From Gammaproteobacteria bacterium RIFCSPHIGHO2_12_FULL_35_23 (GTDB lineage Bacteria > Pseudomonadota > Gammaproteobacteria > UBA12402): a stretch of DNA of 64,000 bases. Shown here piece after piece: positions 35,339 to 43,713 of the stretch (positions are counted from its first letter, which is position 1; every line of letters begins with the position of its first letter). Location of the stretch: NCBI GenBank assembly GCA_001801465.1, contig MGXT01000001.1, positions 45,946 through 109,945 on the forward strand. The letters are read 5' to 3'. A model generated the notes under the pieces. It saw only the letters and a program-made list of their open reading frames with translations. It was not told the DNA's origin and did no database searches. The position numbers and the translations under genes were made by a program.

Positions 35339-36557
35339 ATTTCTGTTGCTCTTGTTGTAATATAGGTAATACATCAAATATATTACTTATAGCTTTTCTA
35401 TTTTTTACCAATTCTTTTGCTATATTCAAAGCAAATTTTTCCGCTCGTACTCTCGCTTGTTCATTTTGAATATCTTTTATCTCTGCAACACCAGCTATCC
35501 CCAAAATTCTTCGCGCCATTTTCAATCCGGCATACCCTATTGTGTCTTGTAAAATCTCTAGTAAATAATGCTTTTTATACTTTTGAAATAATATTTCAGA
35601 GCAAAAACCAGAACTTACTAAGCCACCGCCTTGGTGTTGATTCCACAGAGTTAAAAATTTTTCTTCAAATTTCTGATAAAATCCAATCGCTGTGTCAATT
35701 AGCCATTTTTGATATTCTTTATTATTTGAACGCTCGAAATGAGAAACCCACGCTAATAATAAATTAGCCAACATAGCGCCCAAATCAAATCCATAAGGAC
35801 CATAAAAAGCAAATTCTGAATCAATTACATAGGTTTCCTCTTGATTAATCATAATTGATCCTGTATGCAAGTCTCCATGTAATAAAGCATCAGTTTGATT
35901 CATAAACTTATTTTTTAAAATAAGCGCTTCTAGCTTAAATAAATCATCTTCCTGAACTCTTTGTCTTTCTACTTCCAAGGCTTGGTTAACAGGATTAGTT
36001 TCATGTTGCATATAAGGGCAAGTAAAAACAAAATCTTCAGTGATCTTACAAAGTTCATCATTAGCAATATAGTTTTGCATTAATATTCTCTTTTCTTTGC
36101 CAGACAAGTATAGGGAACTTGTTTTAAAAAGAACTTCGGATAAAAAACTAGCAATATGTTCAGCAAAATTTGAATAGACTTTTTCTGCTATCAACCCCTT
36201 ACGCATTATTATATGTTTATCTAAACACTGCATAACGACTAATGACATTTCATTATCAACATGATAAATTTTTGGTACATGCTTTGGCACTATTGCTGCA
36301 AATTGCAATAACGACTTTGATTCAAATAACATCCTTTCTTTTGCTAAAGAATAGCTCTCCCCTACACAACGTAAATAAGGCACTGCTTGTTTAATAACTA
36401 ACTTTTCGGAGTTATTCAGTTGCTCGATAAAATATACAAAATTCAAATTGCCATCGCCTACTTCTTTTGCTGTAGTGAAATTATTAATAAGGCTTTCAAA
36501 TTTAGGAATCTTTTTTAGATATTGAATAACCGTACTTTCATTTAATTGTCGATACAT
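35292..36557 (-). CDS. mtnK: S-methyl-5-thioribose kinase MtnK
   Basis: A 421-residue kinase of the aminoglycoside-phosphotransferase fold. DGNLNFVYFIE is the nucleotide loop, LLHGDLHTGSIMIN the catalytic loop (HGDLHxG), and VIDSEFAFYGPYGFDLG the DxE metal motif typical of MtnK. It phosphorylates methylthioribose at C1. A good AAAGGA lies seven bases before the start. The C-terminus overlaps the aldolase gene by 47 bases and is Gln/Glu-rich (EQQKYEQQ), possibly extended relative to the family. It is the first gene of the three-gene module. Confidence 0.9.
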   Translation of the reverse strand: MYRQLNESTVIQYLKKIPKFESLINNFTTAKEVGDGNLNFVYFIEQLNNSEKLVIKQAVPYLRCVGESYSLAKERMLFESKSLLQFAAIVPKHVPKIYHVDNEMSLVVMQCLDKHIIMRKGLIAEKVYSNFAEHIASFLSEVLFKTSSLYLSGKEKRILMQNYIANDELCKITEDFVFTCPYMQHETNPVNQALEVERQRVQEDDLFKLEALILKNKFMNQTDALLHGDLHTGSIMINQEETYVIDSEFAFYGPYGFDLGAMLANLLLAWVSHFERSNNKEYQKWLIDTAIGFYQKFEEKFLTLWNQHQGGGLVSSGFCSEILFQKYKKHYLLEILQDTIGYAGLKMARRILGIAGVAEIKDIQNEQARVRAEKFALNIAKELVKNRKAISNIFDVLPILQQEQQKYEQQRNYKAEHHTVS

Positions 36558-36758
36558 GTTTTTCCTTTCTGTAAAATTTTAACAATATTATCACTTATTA
36601 ATAAACTTTCCAGTATCAATAGTTAATATTATACAATTTCTATGCTTAAATTAATCATTAACAATCTTGATTTGATGATAAACAATTAAGTTATGAAGCA
36701 CTAGGGCTTATCTCTAAAATTAATTTCCTTGGACGTATTAATTATCTACTTTTAAATA

Positions 36759-38462
36759 TTATACTTTGACATAAGGATAATACTTAGGCTCCCACTTAAT
36801 AGAATTGATTGCTTTTTCAATATCGCAATCTTGAGCTACACCATCAGTAATAGCTTGTTTTGCTACCGCTCTAGCGATTTTTTGACTAACTGCTTGGACC
36901 TCATTAAGATCCGGTAAAATAGGCGCATGCTTATCTTTTTTAGCTGGCGAACAATCTGTTAAAGCCTGACAAGCCGCCCAAATCATATTGTCGGTCATCA
37001 ATTTCGCTCTGACAGCAATAACCCCCAAACCAAGTCCAGGAAAGACAAACGCATTATTACTTTGTGAAACTCTATACTTTTTACCATTAAATGAAACATC
37101 TTCGAAAGGACTGCCGGTTGCTGTAATCACTTTACCATTCGTCCAATTATATAGATCCTGAGGAACAGCCTCTGATTTTGAAGTAGGATTAGAAAGCGGT
37201 AATATAATTGGATGTTCTACTCCAGCAGCCATTGTTCTTACTACTTCTTCATTAAACGCACCAAATAAAGCTGAACAACCAATTAATACAGTTGGTTTTA
37301 AATTTTTAACAGTCTCTAATAAACTAGCCTTAGAGGTATCTTGCAACTGCCAGGATTTTATTAATTGTCTAGACTTTGCATAAGGCTTTTGAAAATCAGC
37401 TAAATCTTTCATATCATCAAACAATAATCCTGGCCTATCAATCAACCATATTTTTGCTCTGGCCTCTACTTCTGATAAACCCTGTCGTGTTAATGCTGCG
37501 CAAACTTGGTCAGCAATCCCTACACCCGCTGTTCCTGCACCAAAAAAAACAACTCGTTGATCTTGCATCTTCTGTCCAGTTGCTTGCACGCCAGATAAAA
37601 CACAAGATAAAGCTGTTGCGCCAGTTCCTTGCATATCATCATTAAATGTAAGCATTTTTTTCCGATAACGTTCTAAGTTTTTTCTAGCATTATCACGACC
37701 AAAATCCTCCCAGTGTAAATAAATAGCGGGAAGCTTTTTACGTACCGCTGACACAAAGAGATCTATAAAATCATCATACTCTTTGCCTTCAATTCTTTTA
37801 TGACGCCAACCTAAATACATGGGATCTTTTAATAATTCTTCATTATTGGTCCCCACATCAAGCTGAATAGGTAAAACACGATGCGGATTAACACCAGCAC
37901 ACAAAGTATAAACCATTAGTTTTGCAATGGAGATATCCATACCTCCAATACCTTGGTCTCCTATTCCCAGTACTCGCCCCCCATCAGTTACCACAATCAA
38001 ATCAACCGCTGGGTTTAAACGATTTTCAATTATTTCTTCAATATGATCTCTGTCAGGATAGCTGATAAATAAACCTCGTTGCTCACGTAACTCTAAACTA
38101 AATTTTTGGACAGCATCTCCTACAGTCGGAGTATAAACCACTGGCAACATTTCTTTTAAATGGTCACTTACCACTCGATAAAATAATGTTTCATTGGAGT
38201 CATGCAAGCGATTTAAAAAAATGTTTTTTTGTAGATTATTATTTTTTTCTAAATATTGAGTATAAAGTCTAGCTGCTTGCTCATCTAGGGTTTCTATAAC
38301 ATAAGGTAATTTTGCTAAGAGCTTAAAAGTTTTACGTTCTTCTGCTGTAAAAGCATTACTTTTATTTAATTTTGCAGTCCGTAATAATTGATAACCTTCT
38401 AATTGGGTTTCGATATGGTTGATGTTTCCTTGTTGATCTCTAACTATTTTGAAATTTAACAT
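36759..38462 (-). CDS. maeA: NAD-dependent malic enzyme MaeA
   Basis: A 567-residue malic enzyme (E. coli SfcA/MaeA type, similar length). It carries the N-terminal NRLHDSNETLFYRV and PVVYTPTVGDA malate-binding segments. VVTDGGRVLGIGDQGIGGMDI and FNDDMQGTGA hold metal and catalytic residues, and VFFGAGTAGVGIA is the dinucleotide motif. It decarboxylates malate to pyruvate. It is monocistronic in appearance, divergent from rpe with 130 bases between, and 200 bases from mtnK. NAD rather than NADP use is inferred from the subfamily resemblance. Confidence 0.93.
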   Translation of the reverse strand: MLNFKIVRDQQGNINHIETQLEGYQLLRTAKLNKSNAFTAEERKTFKLLAKLPYVIETLDEQAARLYTQYLEKNNNLQKNIFLNRLHDSNETLFYRVVSDHLKEMLPVVYTPTVGDAVQKFSLELREQRGLFISYPDRDHIEEIIENRLNPAVDLIVVTDGGRVLGIGDQGIGGMDISIAKLMVYTLCAGVNPHRVLPIQLDVGTNNEELLKDPMYLGWRHKRIEGKEYDDFIDLFVSAVRKKLPAIYLHWEDFGRDNARKNLERYRKKMLTFNDDMQGTGATALSCVLSGVQATGQKMQDQRVVFFGAGTAGVGIADQVCAALTRQGLSEVEARAKIWLIDRPGLLFDDMKDLADFQKPYAKSRQLIKSWQLQDTSKASLLETVKNLKPTVLIGCSALFGAFNEEVVRTMAAGVEHPIILPLSNPTSKSEAVPQDLYNWTNGKVITATGSPFEDVSFNGKKYRVSQSNNAFVFPGLGLGVIAVRAKLMTDNMIWAACQALTDCSPAKKDKHAPILPDLNEVQAVSQKIARAVAKQAITDGVAQDCDIEKAINSIKWEPKYYPYVKV

Positions 38463-38592
38463 GAACTTACTCCTTAAATTCGCTCTCTACTATTCAGCTT
38501 AGCAAAGAATTTACTAATAGCAATGTTTACAAAGGCTAATGAACTCTATTAAAATGAGGGTAAATTATTGTAAAAACATAGAGTTATAAAGT

Positions 38593-39252
38593 ATGAAATA
38601 TTTAATTGCCCCTTCTATTTTAGCAGCTGATTTTGCAAAACTTGGTGAAGAAGTAGGCTCTGTAATTAAAGCGGGGGCTGATTGGATACACGTCGATGTT
38701 ATGGATAATCATTATGTTCCCAATTTAACTTTTGGACCCCTTGTTTGTAAAGCTTTACGCCATTATGGCATCTCCGCTCCTTTAGATGTACATTTAATGG
38801 TAAAGCCGGTCGATTCCTTAATCATAGCGTTCGCTAAAGCAGGGGCAACTAATATAACTTTTCATCCTGAAGCTTCAGAACATATTGACCGCTCGTTACA
38901 ACTTATTCTCGATCAAAATTGTAAAGCTGGACTTGCCTTTAATCCTGCCACTTCTATTGATTACTTAGAGTACGTTATTGATAAAATAGATATCATCTTA
39001 GTGATGTCAGTTAATCCTGGTTTTGGAGGTCAAAATTTTATTCCTAGTGCTTTAAAGAAAGTTTCTCAAATTAAGAATATAATTGAAAAGAATAAACCTT
39101 CTGTTCGTTTAGCCATAGATGGTGGCATTAGTGTCGAGAATATTAAAAAAATAGCTGAAGCAGGGGCTGATACTTTTATTGCGGGCTCTGCCATTTTTAA
39201 TACCAAAGATTATCAAACAGCTATTACACAATTAAGAACCGCACTAAAATAA
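38593..39252 (+). CDS. rpe: Ribulose-phosphate 3-epimerase
   Basis: A 219-residue TIM-barrel enzyme of the pentose phosphate pathway that interconverts ribulose and xylulose 5-phosphate. [33 protein letters not shown] (metal-binding His/Asp), [16 protein letters not shown] (phosphate loop) and AIDGGI are all present. Length is typical. It lies convergent with the short FKBP gene (30-base gap) and close to rpiA, another pentose phosphate gene. No strong terminator hairpin was found after it. Confidence 0.95.
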   Translation: MKYLIAPSILAADFAKLGEEVGSVIKAGADWIHVDVMDNHYVPNLTFGPLVCKALRHYGISAPLDVHLMVKPVDSLIIAFAKAGATNITFHPEASEHIDRSLQLILDQNCKAGLAFNPATSIDYLEYVIDKIDIILVMSVNPGFGGQNFIPSALKKVSQIKNIIEKNKPSVRLAIDGGISVENIKKIAEAGADTFIAGSAIFNTKDYQTAITQLRTALK

Positions 39253-39282
39253 TTAATCTCTTTCACTTATATGATTTTAATG

Positions 39283-39792
39283 TTAGTTATCGATCGAAAT
39301 TAAATGTACCTTAAATTGTAATACTTCATTGGGTCCAATAGTTCCTGGCACACCTTGCAAACCATAAGCTAAATTAGCAGGTACATAAAGCTGCCAAGTT
39401 GCCCCTGTATTCATCAAAGGCAATGCTTCTTGCCAAGCAGGAATAACTTCAGAAAGTGAAAAGGTCGCAGATTGACCACGTTGATAAGAACTATCAAAAA
39501 TAGTACCGTCTAATAATTTCCCCTCATAATCTACTGTTACTGTGCTATTAGCAGTAGGCTTTGGCCCAGCTCCAGCTTGAATTATTTTATATTGCAAATC
39601 ATCTTTTAAAGTAATCACCCCAGGTTTTTTATTATTTGCTGTTAGAAAAGCTTGCCCTTGCTGAAAATTTTGAGCTGCTATAGCACTTAACTGCGACATG
39701 GGAGACGTAGCTGGTGAAGCAATTATGCTTGCAAAACCTAAAATAGGAGCATAAACCCAAGTTGCTAACATCAAACTGGTTTTCTTTTTCAT
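39283..39792 (-). CDS. Short Mip-like periplasmic FKBP peptidyl-prolyl isomerase
   Basis: A 169-residue exported FKBP. I chose ATG 39792, preceded by a strong AAGGAGAAGGAAG. This gives a clean signal peptide (MKKKTSLMLATW, cleavage around 30), whereas a longer frame begins inside the rpiA end. After about 20 helical residues and FLTANNKKPGVITL, the FKBP domain follows: LQYKIIQAG, VDYEGKLLDGTIFDSSYQRG, VIPAWQEAL, YVPANLAYG, IGPNEVLQFKVHL. The motif run is that of Legionella/Coxiella Mip, but most of Mip's long N-terminal dimerisation region is missing. A gap of 22 bases separates it from rpiA. Confidence 0.88.
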   Translation of the reverse strand: MKKKTSLMLATWVYAPILGFASIIASPATSPMSQLSAIAAQNFQQGQAFLTANNKKPGVITLKDDLQYKIIQAGAGPKPTANSTVTVDYEGKLLDGTIFDSSYQRGQSATFSLSEVIPAWQEALPLMNTGATWQLYVPANLAYGLQGVPGTIGPNEVLQFKVHLISIDN

Positions 39793-39814
39793 CTTCCTTC
39801 TCCTTTTATTGAAT

Positions 39815-40486
39815 TTACAAAACTTGGATACCTGCTTGGCTAGCAACAATCACTATTTCAGCAGGACGCTTGGCGAAAATACCGCAAGTTACTACCCCAG
39901 GTAAGGTAGAAAGCAGCTCTTCCATTTTAATGGGCTCTAGTATTTTTAAATTGTGAACATCTAAAATCACATTACCATAATCGGTGATAAAGCCTCGACG
40001 ATAAACTGGATCTGCTCCGAGCTTAACTATTTCCCTACCCACTAAGCTACGCGCCATCGGAATCACTTCTAATGCAACCGGAAAACTGCCTAATATATCT
40101 ACCTGTTTAGAACTATCTACAATACAAACAAACTGCTTTGCTGCACTCGCTACGATTTTTTCGCCGGTTAAAGCACCACCACCACCTTTAATCATTTGTT
40201 TAGCTGAATTGACCTCATCCGCCCCATCAACATACAGTGAAATGCCACCTGTTGAGTTTAAGTCTGCTATCGGTATTCCTAATGCACGTAACCTATCAGC
40301 GCTCGCTTTAGAGCTAGCCACTGCCGCATCAATTTTATGCTTAATCTTGGCCAAAGACTCAATAAAATAATTAACTGTTGAACCCGTACCAACTCCAATA
40401 ATACTTTCGGATTCAATAAACTCTAAAGCTTTTTCTGCGGCAAGTTTTTTTAGTGTCTCCTGATCCTTTTGCATAACTTTTTCCAT
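39815..40486 (-). CDS. rpiA: Ribose-5-phosphate isomerase A
   Basis: A 223-residue RpiA, which interconverts ribose and ribulose 5-phosphate. [13 protein letters not shown] is the phosphate-binding loop, VDGADEVN the catalytic Asp segment, and [14 protein letters not shown] the conserved Lys/Glu block. Length matches E. coli RpiA. Its ATG overlaps the hslU stop (TAATG), so it is probably read from the hslVU transcript as well. Together with rpe across the strand this forms a small pentose phosphate neighbourhood. Confidence 0.95.
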   Translation of the reverse strand: MEKVMQKDQETLKKLAAEKALEFIESESIIGVGTGSTVNYFIESLAKIKHKIDAAVASSKASADRLRALGIPIADLNSTGGISLYVDGADEVNSAKQMIKGGGGALTGEKIVASAAKQFVCIVDSSKQVDILGSFPVALEVIPMARSLVGREIVKLGADPVYRRGFITDYGNVILDVHNLKILEPIKMEELLSTLPGVVTCGIFAKRPAEIVIVASQAGIQVL

Positions 40487-41850
40487 TACAAAATATATTT
40501 ACTTAAATCTTTATCTTTTACTAACTCGTTTAAACATTTATCTACGTAAGCTTTATCTATCACCACATTTTTTTCAGTAAAATCTGCGGCCGCGTAGGAA
40601 ATTTCTTCTAGTAAACGTTCAATCACTGTATGTAAACGTCTGGCACCAATATTTTCATCTCTATCATTAATTTGCCAGGCCATTTCGGCCAAACGATGAA
40701 TGCCATCTTCAGTAAAGCTAATGCTAACGCCTTCAGTTTCCAGTAAAGCAATATATTGTTCAGTTAAAGAAGCTTTGGGCTCAGTTAATATTCTTACAAA
40801 GTCATTAATGTCTAACGCTTTTAACTCCACTCGAATGGGTAAACGTCCTTGCAATTCTGGCACTAAATCAGACGGTTTAGACATATGAAAAGCACCTGAG
40901 GCTATAAATAAAATATGATCTGTTTTTAACGTGCCATATTTTGTTGAAATGGTGCAGCCTTCAATGAGTGGTAATAAATCTCGTTGTACCCCTTCACGGG
41001 ACACATCTGCACCACTCGTTTCAGAACGCTTGGCAATTTTATCTATTTCATCAAGAAACACTATGCCATTTTGTTCCACACTTTCAATTGCAGCTGCTTT
41101 AATTTCATCATTATCAATGAGTTTTGCTGCCTCTTCATCTCTTAGTACGCGTCTTGCATCTTTAACCTTCATCTTGCGGTTTTTTTTTCTGTTTGAAGAT
41201 AAGCTCTGGAACATACTACTTAATTGACTAGTCATTTCCTCCATACCTGGCGGCGCCATAATTTCAACTCCTATTGGAGATGATTCTATATCAATTTCAA
41301 TTTTTTGATCATCCAAGTCACCATCGCGTAAACGACGACGAAATTTCTGCCGTGTTTCACTGTGCTTTTCTTTATGCTCTTGTTCTGGGTCATTGGCAAA
41401 ACCTCGAGGAGGAGGCAATAAGGCATCCAAAATACGCTCTTCAGCTGCTTCTTCGGCAATCTGCTGCATCTTATGCATTGCTTCTTCACGTTGCATTTTA
41501 TAGGCTATATCAATTAAATCACGGATAATTGATTCTACATCACGGCCAACATAACCTACCTCAGTAAATTTGGTTGCTTCAACTTTTATAAAAGGTGCTC
41601 TAGCTAATTTAGCTAAGCGCCTAGCAATTTCGGTTTTACCCACCCCTGTAGGACCAATCATTAAAATATTTTTAGGTGTAATTTCAGCTCTTAAATCGGG
41701 TGGTAATTGCATCCGTCGCCAACGGTTACGAAGTGCGATAGCTACCTTACGTTTTGCTTCTGTTTGTCCTACGATAAACCTATCTAATTCATGAACTATT
41801 TCTTTTGGCGTCATCATCGAAGAGCCCATCAGTGTTTTTTGTTCTGACAT
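40486..41850 (-). CDS. hslU: ATP-dependent protease ATPase subunit HslU
   Basis: A 454-residue AAA+ unfoldase of the HslUV protease. [16 protein letters not shown] begins the N-domain, [15 protein letters not shown] is Walker A, the charged I-domain follows (about 110-230), [11 protein letters not shown] is Walker B, and [18 protein letters not shown] is the sensor-2 region, with the C-terminal YIL that docks into HslV. ATG 41850 is favoured over a methionine 36 bases inside because AAAGG lies eight bases before it. The gene is 16 bases behind hslV under the shared heat-shock-type promoter. Confidence 0.97.
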   Translation of the reverse strand: MSEQKTLMGSSMMTPKEIVHELDRFIVGQTEAKRKVAIALRNRWRRMQLPPDLRAEITPKNILMIGPTGVGKTEIARRLAKLARAPFIKVEATKFTEVGYVGRDVESIIRDLIDIAYKMQREEAMHKMQQIAEEAAEERILDALLPPPRGFANDPEQEHKEKHSETRQKFRRRLRDGDLDDQKIEIDIESSPIGVEIMAPPGMEEMTSQLSSMFQSLSSNRKKNRKMKVKDARRVLRDEEAAKLIDNDEIKAAAIESVEQNGIVFLDEIDKIAKRSETSGADVSREGVQRDLLPLIEGCTISTKYGTLKTDHILFIASGAFHMSKPSDLVPELQGRLPIRVELKALDINDFVRILTEPKASLTEQYIALLETEGVSISFTEDGIHRLAEMAWQINDRDENIGARRLHTVIERLLEEISYAAADFTEKNVVIDKAYVDKCLNELVKDKDLSKYIL

Positions 41851-41866
41851 TTGATTAACCTTTTAT

Positions 41867-42415
41867 TTATTTTTTGGTATTTATTTCTTCAATAATAAGA
41901 TTGTGATTGGTAAAGATACAAATATCGGCAGCGATATTTAAGGCTCTTTTTACAATTTCTTTGGCTTCTAGTTGGGTGCTATCAAGCAAAGCTTTTGCAG
42001 CAGCTTGTGCGTAAGGTCCTCCTGAACCAATAGCGATCAGCCCATTTTCAGGTTCAATGACATCACCATTACCTGTAATCACTAATGAAGACTCAGCATC
42101 TGCAACGGCTAACAAGGCTTCTAATCTACGTAAAAACTTATCGGTACGCCAATCTTTCGCCATTTCAACAGCTGCTCTCACTAATTGACCTTGATACATT
42201 TCTAGTTTGGCTTCAAAGCGTTCAAATAAAGTAAAGGCATCGGCTGTACCACCTGCAAAACCTGCTAGAACTTTATCGTTATAAATTCTGCGCACTTTTT
42301 TGGCATTGCTTTTCATAACAATAGACTTGCCCATTGTCACTTGGCCATCACCCCCAATTACTACTTGACCACCTTTTCGCACTGAAAGAATAGTGGTACC
42401 TCTATATTGTTCCAA
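41867..42415 (-). CDS. hslV: ATP-dependent protease catalytic subunit HslV
   Basis: A 182-residue proteasome-like threonine protease. The short propeptide ends before [20 protein letters not shown], where the first Thr becomes the nucleophile. [16 protein letters not shown] and the C-terminal [13 protein letters not shown] are conserved. The start codon is TTG at 42415, with GAGGA about eight bases upstream; the nearby ATG is out of frame. It is first in hslV-hslU-rpiA, and a sigma-32-like promoter lies 38-66 bases upstream. Confidence 0.96.
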   Translation of the reverse strand: MEQYRGTTILSVRKGGQVVIGGDGQVTMGKSIVMKSNAKKVRRIYNDKVLAGFAGGTADAFTLFERFEAKLEMYQGQLVRAAVEMAKDWRTDKFLRRLEALLAVADAESSLVITGNGDVIEPENGLIAIGSGGPYAQAAAKALLDSTQLEAKEIVKRALNIAADICIFTNHNLIIEEINTKK

Positions 42416-42453
42416 CGAGTCATCCTCTTCTTAGGCTTAAGTATAAATTTGTT

Positions 42454-42481
42454 ATATCGGGGCAAGTTGTAAGATTTCAAC
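42454..42481 (-). promoter_or_regulatory. Heat-shock (sigma-32-like) promoter of hslVU
   Basis: On the minus strand GTTGAA (from 42481) is followed by a 13-base spacer and CCCCGATAT (42462-42454). This is close to the sigma-32 consensus CTTGAA-N13-15-CCCCATNT. It sits just beyond the rhomboid stop codon and directly ahead of hslV, a classic heat-shock gene. Confidence 0.7.
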
Positions 42482-42483
42482 TT

Positions 42484-43101
42484 TTAAAAATAATAGTAGG
42501 CTAAAAAGTAATAATAAAGTATATGAGAATATAAAAAACTTGCTGCAATACCTGCAATAAAGCCAAAAACATGACCCTCCCAGGATATTTTTTCACTTTT
42601 AGGAAATAAGCTGAACAAAATTCCACCAAAATAATATAAAGTAACGATAGATAGTAAAATTGAAATAGCTGTTCTTTGATTATACGCATTGACTAATAAA
42701 AAACCAAAATAGCCAGCTATTAAGCCACTCATACCAATATGCAAAGCTTTACGACCAAACAACCAAATTAGTAATCCACTTGTGATAACAATAAAAAGTG
42801 TCAGGGCACAAAATACATTAACACCTCCTAATAGAATAAAACTCATGAGAGCAAAAGCAGGCAATGAATTAAAAAATAAATGATTAAAATTGCCATGTAA
42901 TATAGGAGCAAATAATATACCAGGTAAGCTCCAAATACTTCGTGGATAAATTCCTAAAACATTTAAAAAGCCTTTTAAAAAAAACCAATTAATAATATTA
43001 ATAGCCCACAGGCAGGCAAATCCAATTAATAAACCTGGCATGTAATTGCGAATAGTGAGTAGCGGTTCAATCAATGAATTGTCTAAATTTTCTAAAAACA
43101 T
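42484..43101 (-). CDS. Rhomboid-family intramembrane serine protease
   Basis: A 205-residue protein with six hydrophobic segments. HGNFNHLFFNSLP (69-81) is the HxxxN-type motif of helix 2, GMSG (123-126) holds the catalytic Ser125, and EGHVFGFIAG (176-185) the catalytic His177. The catalytic dyad is complete, so an active inner-membrane protease is expected. The substrate is unknown. It lies behind argS and a SPOR protein on the minus strand with a 12-base gap and ends just before the hslV promoter. Confidence 0.86.
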   Translation of the reverse strand: MFLENLDNSLIEPLLTIRNYMPGLLIGFACLWAINIINWFFLKGFLNVLGIYPRSIWSLPGILFAPILHGNFNHLFFNSLPAFALMSFILLGGVNVFCALTLFIVITSGLLIWLFGRKALHIGMSGLIAGYFGFLLVNAYNQRTAISILLSIVTLYYFGGILFSLFPKSEKISWEGHVFGFIAGIAASFLYSHILYYYFLAYYYF

Positions 43102-43113
43102 GCGTTATCCTTT

Positions 43114-43713
43114 CTATGGATAATAAGATACGGGTACGCTATAAATTTTTTCAGCAGCTAACTCTGCTTGTACCGCTTGGGCAGCAGTTAAATTAGGATA
43201 GGGGCCCATTAATACTCGATAATAAACAGTGCCTAAACGGATAATTTCTGACTGTTGATAAGAAAACTTTTTCTTTGTTAATTTATTTTCTAATTGTGTA
43301 AGCGCTTCACCTGGTAAATAAGTCCCTAATTGCAACCTATAGCCCTGACTTGCCGGCGGTGTTGTGCTACCGGATTGAAAAACAAAATTAGCTGGTAACA
43401 CTGCAGATTGGCTAACTTCTTTTTCTGCTTGAAGCGGAACAAGAATAGATTTAGCTGATTTAACTACCGCCGTATTACTAGTTACAATTTGATTAGTTTG
43501 ACGTTTTAAAAAAGCTATAGCCAAAATAATAATAACGATTAGTACGATTAATAATAAAATAAGCCGCCAAGGCCGACCGCCTTTTTTACGCGGTGTTTTA
43601 GAGCGCTTAGGCGTTTTTTTCTTAATTCGTGAGGCATGTTTTTTATCTTTGCCAAACGATTTTCCCTTTTTCTGCTTATTCCAGCTATCGCGTTTCGCGT
43701 AATCCTTAGGCAT
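43114..43713 (-). CDS. SPOR-domain inner-membrane protein, FtsN-like
   Basis: A 199-residue single-pass protein. A strongly basic cytoplasmic start (about 1-48, rich in Lys/Arg) is followed by a membrane segment at 49-68 (WRLILLLIVLIVIIILAIAF), a linker and a C-terminal SPOR domain (about 122-199: YRLQLGTYL, YYRVLMGPYPN, AQAVQAELA). SPOR domains bind denuded peptidoglycan at the division septum. The gene follows argS with a one-base overlap; the order argS-SPOR-hslVU is common in gammaproteobacteria, where the SPOR gene is often named ftsN-like. True FtsN function is not proven by this. Confidence 0.85.
   Translation of the reverse strand: MPKDYAKRDSWNKQKKGKSFGKDKKHASRIKKKTPKRSKTPRKKGGRPWRLILLLIVLIVIIILAIAFLKRQTNQIVTSNTAVVKSAKSILVPLQAEKEVSQSAVLPANFVFQSGSTTPPASQGYRLQLGTYLPGEALTQLENKLTKKKFSYQQSEIIRLGTVYYRVLMGPYPNLTAAQAVQAELAAEKIYSVPVSYYP

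Noticed and set aside
35417..35767. A 116-codon open frame on the plus strand opposite mtnK
   Set aside because: It lies wholly within a well-supported gene on the other strand and has no recognisable domain or ribosome-binding site.
39793..39849. Longer start for the FKBP gene
   Set aside because: It begins within the end of rpiA and hides the signal peptide; the strong AAGGAG site is before 39792.
40931..41227. A 98-codon open frame on the plus strand opposite hslU
   Set aside because: It is fully covered by the conserved hslU reading frame and its translation has no family features.
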